A model generated the notes under the pieces. That model saw only the letters and a program-made list of their open reading frames with translations. It ran no database searches and was not told where the DNA came from. A stretch of 64,000 bases of DNA from Saprospiraceae bacterium (GTDB taxonomy: Bacteria; Bacteroidota; Bacteroidia; Chitinophagales; Saprospiraceae): NCBI GenBank assembly GCA_016710115.1, contig JADJLN010000017.1:218501-282500 (forward strand). Direction: 5' to 3'. Numbering within the stretch: position 1 is the first letter of the stretch; the number at the start of each line of letters is the position of its first letter. Positions 57,446 through 64,000 of the stretch are shown in pieces. The translations under genes were made by a program, and so were the position numbers.

Positions 57446-58864
57446 ATGGCATTGACTGGCAATCGATTTATCGAACCTGTTCTTGAAATTCTGACCAACT
57501 GGGTACGGAAACTCCGGCTGGACAGATGGCTCGATCAACGACGATTGCGCTATTTGATCCGGCTGCTGCCCCTGCGTGCTATTCCATTCTGGATCGCAGC
57601 TCTCCTCACAGGCTTTGTTGCCGTGGGATATGAGTATCTCTTTCATGCGTTTGAGGATTTCGGTCAGGGGATCATCCAGAAACATCCTCTCTGGGTGTTC
57701 GGCCTGACACCGGTTGCCTTCCTGCTCTCGCTCTGGCTGGTTGAACGTTTTGCGCCGGGTGCCCGTGGCTCGGGCATACCCCATTTGATGGCGGCTGTGG
57801 AAATTCTGCCTGCACATAAAGGGTTGATCCACAAATTGCTCAGTTTGCGCATTGCGGTGATCAAAATACTGTCCAGTCTGATCATGTTGCTCGGAGGTGG
57901 TGTCGTCGGACGGGAAGGTCCCACCTTGCAGATATCCGGATCGATCTTTCAATGGGTCTATTCCCGATTACCCGGATTCTGGCCCCGGGTATCCCAACGG
58001 ATCATGTTGATCACGGGTGGTGCAGCAGGTCTCGCTGCTGCGTTCAATACGCCATTAGGAGGAATCGTGTTTGCAGTGGAAGAATTGACCCGGACGCATA
58101 TTTCCTACTTCCGTACATCTGTGCTTGCCGCTGTCATCATTGCCGGGATGGCTGCTCAAACACTCCTCGGCCCTTATCTCTATCTGGGCTTTCCCAAGAT
58201 TGGCAATCCCGGATTGAACCACATGTTGTGGGTCATCCTGTTTGCCGGTTTGGCGGGATTAGGTGGGGCGCTTGTGGCCATGTTGCTTCAGCGCATCAGT
58301 ATGTGGAAGCGAAAACATTGGAAGGCCTCCCGAAAATACTGGGGGGCATTGGTCCTCGGACTCACCTTCGCCGCACTCCTGTATGTTTTTGGTGCCGATG
58401 CCGCAGGAACGGGCAAACCGTTGATCAACCGGCTGTTGTTTGAACAAAGCAACCAGATTCCCTGGCACCTTCTTCCAGTCCGAATAATCGGACTGATTCT
58501 AAGCTACAGTGTGGGTGCAGCGGGGGGTGTTTTTGCCACTTCCCTCAGTACAGGTGGCGTATTGGGAGAATCGCTCCTGCAATACTTTGAACTTGGAGAC
58601 CTTTCACACAACCTGCTGGTGCTTTCCTGTATGATCGGCTTTCTGACCGGAGTGACGCGATCCCCTTTTACTGCCGCCATTCTGGTACTGGAAATGACTG
58701 ACCGCCATTCTGCCATCTTCTACTTCCTCCTGGCTGGTATTTCAGCAAGTTCAACAGCACGACTGGTGGACAAAAACTCGTTTTACGAAAATGGGAAAAA
58801 CGCAATCTTGACAGCACTGGGCGTTGAAATTGAAGCCCGAAAACCGGAACCGGAAGAGGACTGA
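57446..58864 (+). CDS. ClC family chloride channel/transporter
   Basis: A multi-pass inner membrane protein of 472 residues. The selectivity motifs are present: GARGSGIPH, VVGREGPTLQISG (with the gating Glu) and AGGVFATSLSTGG. Segment GFLTGVTRSPFTAAILVLEMT is typical of helices N-P. No CBS domain follows. The gating Glu suggests a Cl-/H+ exchanger, but this cannot be decided here. ATG 57446 was chosen (MALTGNRFIEPVLE); the frame is open from a TTG at 57353. Confidence 0.93.
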   Translation: MALTGNRFIEPVLEILTNWVRKLRLDRWLDQRRLRYLIRLLPLRAIPFWIAALLTGFVAVGYEYLFHAFEDFGQGIIQKHPLWVFGLTPVAFLLSLWLVERFAPGARGSGIPHLMAAVEILPAHKGLIHKLLSLRIAVIKILSSLIMLLGGGVVGREGPTLQISGSIFQWVYSRLPGFWPRVSQRIMLITGGAAGLAAAFNTPLGGIVFAVEELTRTHISYFRTSVLAAVIIAGMAAQTLLGPYLYLGFPKIGNPGLNHMLWVILFAGLAGLGGALVAMLLQRISMWKRKHWKASRKYWGALVLGLTFAALLYVFGADAAGTGKPLINRLLFEQSNQIPWHLLPVRIIGLILSYSVGAAGGVFATSLSTGGVLGESLLQYFELGDLSHNLLVLSCMIGFLTGVTRSPFTAAILVLEMTDRHSAIFYFLLAGISASSTARLVDKNSFYENGKNAILTALGVEIEARKPEPEED

Positions 58865-58902
58865 AACAAGACTCATCCACAGAACAGTCAAAATTCAAGA
58901 TT

Positions 58903-59094
58903 ATGGCATTAAAAAATGGAATGATGTGGTTGATCCTGGGTGCAATCATCGCAGCACATGCCGGGTATTGGTTCCTTTCTGGACACTATGAATCTCATTC
59001 GGACACCCGAAACGTCCTGGTGATCATCCAGGCATTGGTCGGATTAGCACTGATGTACTGGGCTGTCAGAACCAAGCCGAACAAAGCCGTCTGA
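58903..59094 (+). CDS. small two-helix membrane protein, unknown function
   Basis: 63 residues: MALKNGMMWLILGAIIAAHAGYWFLSGHYESHSDTRNVLVIIQALVGLALMYWAVRTKPNKAV is divided into two hydrophobic segments (residues about 8-26 and 38-54) around a short polar loop. Not recognised. It lies 38 bp after the ClC gene and is probably cotranscribed with it. Confidence 0.6.
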   Translation: MALKNGMMWLILGAIIAAHAGYWFLSGHYESHSDTRNVLVIIQALVGLALMYWAVRTKPNKAV

Positions 59095-59139
59095 CCTGTT
59101 AAGGATGAGGAGGGAAATCCATTAAGCCCCAGACAACCA

Positions 59140-59499
59140 TTGGGCATCAAGAACTCTCTCATTGATTTAAAAAAAAAAAAATGTGATGATATCCCCAATG
59201 AAGAACCTGAGCGGATGGTCACGGCCAAATTATTTCCGGATGCCCTGGAAATCATCAACAAGTGGTTCGACGAAGGGCATATCATCACCTTCTTCACATC
59301 ACGCACGGAAGCTCATCGGGAGATCACTGAAGAATGGTTGAATCGCCATCAGTTCAGGTATCATGCCTTGTTGATGAACAAGCCGAGAGGCGGAAACTAC
59401 CACTGGATCGACAACCATATTGTCAACGCCACGCGCTATATGGGCAAGTTTACTGAACTGGTGGATGCCAAAAGTACGATCCAGGTTTTCAAAGATTAA
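59140..59499 (+). CDS. HAD-like phosphatase (annotated in relatives as phosphoheptose isomerase), catalytic motif replaced by poly-A
   Basis: About 119 residues: CDDIPNEEPERM, WFDEGHIITFFTSRTEAHR and LLMNKPRGGNYHWIDNHIV match a small HAD-superfamily protein of Bacteroidota that begins with an (I/F)DLDGTICDDIPNE motif. Here the sequence reads IDL, then four Lys from a run of A, then CDDIPNE: the four residues DGTI (12 bases) are replaced exactly by AAA codons at 59170-59181, so the second Asp of DxD is lost. No ATG is available; a TTG at 59140 is the only start after the upstream stop. Either masked or erroneous bases, or an inactive protein. Confidence 0.75.
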   Translation: MGIKNSLIDLKKKKCDDIPNEEPERMVTAKLFPDALEIINKWFDEGHIITFFTSRTEAHREITEEWLNRHQFRYHALLMNKPRGGNYHWIDNHIVNATRYMGKFTELVDAKSTIQVFKD

Positions 59500-59503
59500 C
59501 CTC

Positions 59504-59525
59504 CAACATGAACCGGACCATGTTG
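59504..59525 (+). terminator. possible weak terminator hairpin
   Basis: CAACATG/CATGTTG stem with an 8-nt loop, followed by TTTGCTGTTT. Just after the HAD-like gene. Confidence 0.3.
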
Positions 59526-59559
59526 TTTGCTGTTTCAGCAACCAAATCCTTACAGACTG

Positions 59560-60138
59560 ATGAAATTCATACTGACGTTACTTCCTATCCTGAGTTGGCT
59601 ATTCGGGGCAAGCTATTCGCTCAATCGTTCCGTGCCTGCTGAAGATCTCATCCAGCAGAGAAGTCCATCGATTTACGATCTGACCATAGAGGATATTGAT
59701 GGTAATCTGATCAGGATGTCCGATTTCAAGGGCAAGTATATTCTCTGTGTCAATGTGGCCTCCCGCTGCGGATATACGCCACAGTATGAAGACTTGCAGA
59801 CTCTCTACGACCGCTATCAGGATAAACTGGTGGTGATCGGTTTTCCGTGCAATCAGTTTCTCAATCAGGAACCCGGAGAGAATGAAGAGATCAAAACGTT
59901 TTGCACGAAAAATTACGGGGTCACGTTTCCTTTGACAACCAAGATCGATGTTAAGGGATCAGGCCAGCATCCTGTTTACCAGTGGTTAACCACACAGGAA
60001 GTGGAAGGGATAAAAAGCCATACCGTCAAGTGGAACTTTCACAAGTTTCTGATCAATCCGGAAGGAAAACTGATCGGTGTATTTTCAAGCAAGGTAAATC
60101 CACTTCACGAAGACATCATTACAAAAATGAAACAGTAA
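59560..60138 (+). CDS. glutathione peroxidase family protein (exported)
   Basis: A protein of 192 residues with a signal-like N-terminus (KFILTLLPILSWLFGASYS). Catalytic Cys70 in VNVASRCGYTPQYEDLQ, with Gln in GFPCNQFLNQEPGENEEI and Trp in VKWNFHKFLINPEG. The residue is Cys, not selenocysteine, so it probably works with thioredoxin-like donors in the periplasm. The ATG at 59560 was chosen over a TTG at 59527 because the signal peptide then starts correctly. Confidence 0.92.
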   Translation: MKFILTLLPILSWLFGASYSLNRSVPAEDLIQQRSPSIYDLTIEDIDGNLIRMSDFKGKYILCVNVASRCGYTPQYEDLQTLYDRYQDKLVVIGFPCNQFLNQEPGENEEIKTFCTKNYGVTFPLTTKIDVKGSGQHPVYQWLTTQEVEGIKSHTVKWNFHKFLINPEGKLIGVFSSKVNPLHEDIITKMKQ

Positions 60139-60191
60139 TGCAACCGGGGTAGTGCGTTGGTAAGAAGTAAAATACAGGAGAAAAGGAAATA

Positions 60192-60878
60192 TTACATTTC
60201 ACTCAATTTTTCAATGTCTCTGATCCGTCCAAAGAGCACCAATAGATCTCCTTCTTTCAACATAGTATCCTGATTAACTACCCCAACAATGTGATGCACT
60301 CTCCGTTCACTTCCAATTGTGTTGGCCTCCTTTTCAGTTCGAATAATCGTGATGATTGTCAAGGGATGGACATTCGGAAATCCTGCCTGGAATACCGTTC
60401 GCCCCACAAAATTTGACGGCACAATAATTTCTGCAATTTTATAATCTTCCCCGACATGAAAGGATTCTATCAATCCTTTGATATCTAATCTTCGTGCCAG
60501 ACGATCAGCCGAATCTTCTTCAGGATGTACCAACTCATCGACGCCCATTGCTTCAAGAATGATCTGATGAAGTGGCGAAATAGCACGGCTGATAATCCGT
60601 TTGATTTTGAACTGTTTCAATAAGGCAGTTGTCAACATCGCACTCCCTTCATCTTCCCCGATGCAGACAATTGCCGTATCCGTATCACTGAGTGGCAATG
60701 TCTGCATAGCATCCTGCCGCGTTGAATCCAGATTGATTGCATATGTAATGCGATCTTTGATGGCAAGAACCTTATCCTCCCGCTTGTATATGCCGATCAC
60801 TTCATGACCAAGATTGGTCAACTGAATGGCCAATGCTCCACCAAAGTTCCCTAGACCAAAAACTAGAAATTTCATCAC
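60192..60878 (-). CDS. TrkA/KtrA family potassium uptake regulatory protein
   Basis: A cytoplasmic RCK protein of 228 residues. N-terminal Rossmann RCK_N with FLVFGLGNFGGALAIQL and IGIYKREDKVLAIKD; C-terminal RCK_C from about residue 140 (KIAEIIVPSNFVGRTVFQAGFP...LKEGDLLVLFGRIRDIEKL). It binds nucleotides and gates the TrkH-type channel encoded directly upstream, 13 bp away. Confidence 0.93.
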   Translation of the reverse strand: MMKFLVFGLGNFGGALAIQLTNLGHEVIGIYKREDKVLAIKDRITYAINLDSTRQDAMQTLPLSDTDTAIVCIGEDEGSAMLTTALLKQFKIKRIISRAISPLHQIILEAMGVDELVHPEEDSADRLARRLDIKGLIESFHVGEDYKIAEIIVPSNFVGRTVFQAGFPNVHPLTIITIIRTEKEANTIGSERRVHHIVGVVNQDTMLKEGDLLVLFGRIRDIEKLSEM

Positions 60879-60891
60879 TCAATCAATTTAG

Positions 60892-62669
60892 TTAAGATAC
60901 TGTAACTGTTTCTTTCGGATATCTGTATGGGGCATATGGCACCCGTTTAAACAAGCTGATCAGGATGGTAAAAGCACCTACTCTTCCGATGAACATGGTT
61001 AAGATGAGTATCAATTTTCCCAAAGAACTGATTTGAGGAGTAATACCCAACGACAGCCCGACTGTACTGAATGCCGAAAACACTTCAAATCCGATTGAAA
61101 TCAAACCTTTTTCGGGATCAGTGACCATAAGAAAAAAGATGGCTATTCCAATAACAATCAATGAAAGAGAAATAACGGTATATGAAAGACGAAGTGAACT
61201 GTTGGATACTTCACGACGGTAAATTTCAATTCGATTTTTTCCAAGGATAGTCCCGAAAATATTCAGGCTCGCCAAAGCAAAAGTTGATGTCTTGATTCCG
61301 CCACCGGTCGAACCGGGAGATGCGCCAATCCACATGAATAAAATGACCAGGATGATCGTAGAGGGAGCTAAAGCTGCCATATCCACAGTATTAAAACCTG
61401 CTGTTCGCGGGGTAACCGATAGAAAAAACGCCTCGACCAATTTTCCAATACCTGTGTGATCCTTCAGGACTCCGTTCCACTCAAGAATGAGAAACAAAAC
61501 TGTTCCCGCTGTCAGGAGCACGAATGTGGTCATCAGGATGATGCGTGAATTAAAATTCAACACCCATGGTCTGTGGCCGGACCGACCTTCCATACTGCGG
61601 GGAAGTAACCAGAATCTGTACTTGAGGTATTCATATAAATTATATAAAATGGAGAACCCTATCCCTCCTAAAATAATCAACGCAGCAATAGTAAGATGGA
61701 GAAAATAATTAACGCCAAGAAAGGGCTCGTACAATCCCTTTGAATACGTTGAAAATCCGGCATTGCAAAAAGCTGAAACGGAATGAAAAATGGCTGTGAA
61801 CACATGATCTCCCCAGTGCTCAAAGCTGGCGGCAGGCAAGCTCAACCACCCCAGAACAAACCCGATTGCTTCAACTCCCAATGTAATAAAAATGACTCTG
61901 TATAATGTATGGAAGATTTGCCCGAAGCGTTGTTCCTGGTTCAGATCAGATAAAAAAATCTGACTGTCAAAGGTAAACTTCCCGGTAAAAAAGTAAGCAA
62001 AAACAGATGTAAAGGTCATAATGCCCAGGCCTCCGATCTGGATCAGCAACAAGATGACGGTTTGACCGAAACGGGTAAACCCGTATTGTGTATCCAACAC
62101 ACTCAATCCGGTCACGCAGACTGCACTTGTGGAGGTAAACAATGCATCAACAGGTTCAATGCCATCCGTTGTGGCTGCAGGCATCAACAATAAGGCCGCA
62201 CCCAGAATAATCATGACCAGAAAGCTGATCATAAACAGGAGAGTAGGATTCAGACGTCTACGAAAGACAAGGAAACTCTTCTTTGACAGCTCGACAAAGA
62301 AGACAAAATGACAATGGCTAAAATGAGGAATTCACTCAAAGAATATGTGCATCCGATCCATTGTTGGCCGAAAGTAGAACGTAAGACCGTGGCGATGAGG
62401 AGGAGGATTGGCAAGAGCCATTCTCGCAGCAGGTGATGATGATCTATATGAGCTGAACGGTAGCTCAGGAAAATCCGGAAAATGGACAATCCTGTCAGAA
62501 GAAAAAGAAAAACTGTTGCTAAACCATCGGCGATCTGATCTTCAAGAATGGCTAGAAAAAAGCCGAGATCGTACACAAGAACACCTAACGTACCCAATGT
62601 GCCTCCCAACAACAGGGTATCCAGGTAATTCACCCAACGGTGATACCTGCTTTGAGACGACTCTGGCAT
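60892..62669 (-). CDS. TrkH/KtrB family potassium transporter, frameshifted
   Basis: A potassium channel-like membrane protein of about 592 residues. The main part (62232-60892) has four selectivity-type loops, for example TSTSAVCVTGLSVLDT, HSVSAFCNAGFSTYSKG, SVTPRTAGFNTVDMA and STVGLSLGI. A roughly 140-residue N-terminal extension with several membrane helices lies in the other frame (62669-62250). One base is missing near 62303-62306 (TTCTTT in the gene); restoring it gives ILSSFVELSKKSFLVFRRRLNPTLLFMISFLVM. Such an extension is usual in Bacteroidota members. Forms the K+ uptake system with the downstream TrkA-like gene. Confidence 0.92.
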
Positions 62670-62735
62670 GTTTCAATTACGTAATTTCTAACCATCTGGT
62701 TGCAATGTAGGCGGAAAACTGAATTGGTGAAATAC

Positions 62736-64000
62736 TTATTTGTGAAACGCCTGGTCGATCAACTCCCGCTGTTGTTTATCGTGGATCTTGTAATGACCTG
62801 TAGCCGGTGAAGCAGCCGGTTTCCGACCGATCGGCCGGAAGGATGCACAGCCGGTTTGCAATAGCAGGAAGCCCCAGGCACCCATATTGAGTGGCTCTTC
62901 CTGCACCCACACTGCCTCCGCTCCAGTGTACTTCAGCAGGAGCTTTTCAACCTGTTTCATGGGGTAGGGATACAGTTGTTCGATCCGGCAAATCGCTACA
63001 TCGTTGTGCTTCCGGTCCAGCTTTTCTTGCAGGAGATCGTAGTACACTTTCCCTGAACAGAAGATGACCCGGCGCACCTTTTGGGCCTTTTTACCAGCAA
63101 AAGCCGGATCATCCAGTGTTTCCTGGAAATGCGTTCCCGGCTCCAGTTCCTCTATGCCAGAAACACACAAGGGATGTCGGAGCAAGGATTTGGGTGACAT
63201 GATGACCATTGGTTTGCGAAAGGGCCGGTGCAACTGACGACGCATCGCGTGGAAAAAGTTGGCCGGGCTCGTGATATTGGCCACCGTCACATTATTCTCC
63301 GCACAGCCCTGGAGGTAACGTTCCAGACGGGCACTGGAATGTTCAGGTCCCTGTCCTTCATAGCCATGTGGCAATAGCATCACCAGGCCACTCATACGCT
63401 GCCATTTTGATTCGCCGGCATAGATAAACTGATCGATAATGGACTGGGCACCATTGCTGAAATCACCGAACTGAGCCTCCCAGATAACCAGCGTATGAGG
63501 GGTGGCCTGGGAATATCCGTATTCAAAACCCAGTACGCCAAATTCGGAAAGAAGGGAATTGAAAATAAAGAAACGCCCCTGATGGTCGCCTACACTGGCC
63601 AGGCGGTTATATTCCTGGTAGTTGACATCATCATAAAGTACGGCATGCCGGTGGGAGAATGTACCGCGTTTGGCATCCTGACCGGACAACCGTACATCAA
63701 ACCCTTCCAGCAACAGGGAGCCGTAGGCCGTCAATTCGCATAAGGACCAATCCAGTTTGTTTTCCTCGATAGCCTTATTCATATTCTTGATCAACCGACT
63801 CACTTTGCTCAGTGGTTTGAACCCGTCAGGTATGGTGTTCAGGTGGTTGAGTATCTGACGAATCCGGTCGGTCTCCACACCGGTCTCAGGGGAGACCAGG
63901 TAGTCTTCAGGGTGGGTCTGTTTCCGGAGCGCCCGCCAGGCCTCTTCCGGTTCCTGATATGTATAAGGCAGAGGTTTTTCTTTGGCTTCATCCAGACGAC
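62736..64000 (-). CDS. sucA: 2-oxoglutarate dehydrogenase E1 component (5' part outside window)
   Basis: The C-terminal 421 codons of the thiamine-diphosphate E1 subunit of the TCA-cycle complex. Motifs: FSHRHAVLYDDVNYQEYNRL, GVLGFEYGYSQA, WEAQFGDFSNGAQSIIDQFI, LPHGYEGQGPEHSSARLERYLQ and RIEQLYPYP. The frame is open to the window edge (HPEDYLVSPETGVETD...), so the apparent GTG start at 63878 is internal. No frameshift is seen. Confidence 0.95.
   Translation of the reverse strand, partial: RLDEAKEKPLPYTYQEPEEAWRALRKQTHPEDYLVSPETGVETDRIRQILNHLNTIPDGFKPLSKVSRLIKNMNKAIEENKLDWSLCELTAYGSLLLEGFDVRLSGQDAKRGTFSHRHAVLYDDVNYQEYNRLASVGDHQGRFFIFNSLLSEFGVLGFEYGYSQATPHTLVIWEAQFGDFSNGAQSIIDQFIYAGESKWQRMSGLVMLLPHGYEGQGPEHSSARLERYLQGCAENNVTVANITSPANFFHAMRRQLHRPFRKPMVIMSPKSLLRHPLCVSGIEELEPGTHFQETLDDPAFAGKKAQKVRRVIFCSGKVYYDLLQEKLDRKHNDVAICRIEQLYPYPMKQVEKLLLKYTGAEAVWVQEEPLNMGAWGFLLLQTGCASFRPIGRKPAASPATGHYKIHDKQQRELIDQAFHK

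Noticed and set aside
1..64000. tRNA, rRNA, prophage, insertion sequence or toxin-antitoxin loci
   Set aside because: Looked for and none supported; all sizeable frames with protein character are accounted for by the listed genes.

Overview
The window is a stretch of a Bacteroidota chromosome, most likely from the Saprospirales or a close relative. Supporting signs are the conserved gene neighbourhoods DUF4290-murA and glmS-DUF4270-glycogen synthase//panC-panD, C-terminal type IX secretion sorting domains, many lipoproteins, promoter -7 elements of the TAnnTTTG type, and weak Shine-Dalgarno sites. The family-level placement is inference; the phylum is well supported. The two outermost genes (murA and sucA) run off the ends.

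Layout. 1-6000 (minus strand): murA, DUF4290, glmS, a DUF4270 lipoprotein and a GT5-type glycogen synthase, divergent from panC and panD. 6100-15000 (plus): pantothenate genes, an LPG-synthase-type membrane protein, rfaE2, nif3, a C4 zinc-ribbon coiled-coil protein, a TPR protein, der, rfbC and rfbD. 15700-18200: an Mla-type lipid transport operon (permease, ATPase, MCE protein). 18800-25700: a sodium/calcium exchanger, two diheme cytochrome c peroxidases and uvrA between them. 25800-30400 and 37100-38200 (minus): molybdopterin genes (moeA, ModE-like regulator, tauE, moaD, moaE, fused moaC-moaB, and a separate moaA). These two parts are separated by a pair of type IX secreted proteins, a cupin and an isoprenoid-synthase-like gene. 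38700-48800: a ZU5/metallopeptidase lipoprotein, DUF302, a GH127-like protein, an esterase, a TlpA-like thioredoxin and an M1 aminopeptidase. 49000-57300: an OmpP1/FadL porin, an ABC exporter, an M61 peptidase, an AraC regulator and an exported tyrosine-phosphatase-like protein. 57400-64000: a ClC channel, a HAD-like protein, glutathione peroxidase, the TrkA/TrkH potassium system and sucA. No tRNA, rRNA, CRISPR array, insertion sequence or phage gene was seen.

Quality warning. Fourteen genes, including glmS, panC and uvrA, are broken by single-base indels, mostly deletions and often in short homopolymers. One more carries an in-frame stop, and one has its catalytic motif replaced exactly by a run of A. 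In every indel case, undoing the proposed changes gives a full-length family member with a length divisible by three. The simplest reading is sequence or assembly error rather than gene decay. I annotate the full spans and give each break point.

Best candidates for new biology. (1) Three genes (moaA, the DUF302 gene and the M1 peptidase gene) share a palindrome GTGAT-N4-RTCAC at nearly the same distance upstream of the -7 element, which suggests a Crp/Fnr-type regulon. (2) A family of octamer-unit arrays, always on the same strand; four end in GTTATTTCGA and a fifth ends in GTTAATTCGA. (3) A 52-bp-identical direct repeat, embedded in about 180 bp of related sequence, brackets the two-gene secreted-protein module that interrupts the molybdopterin cluster.
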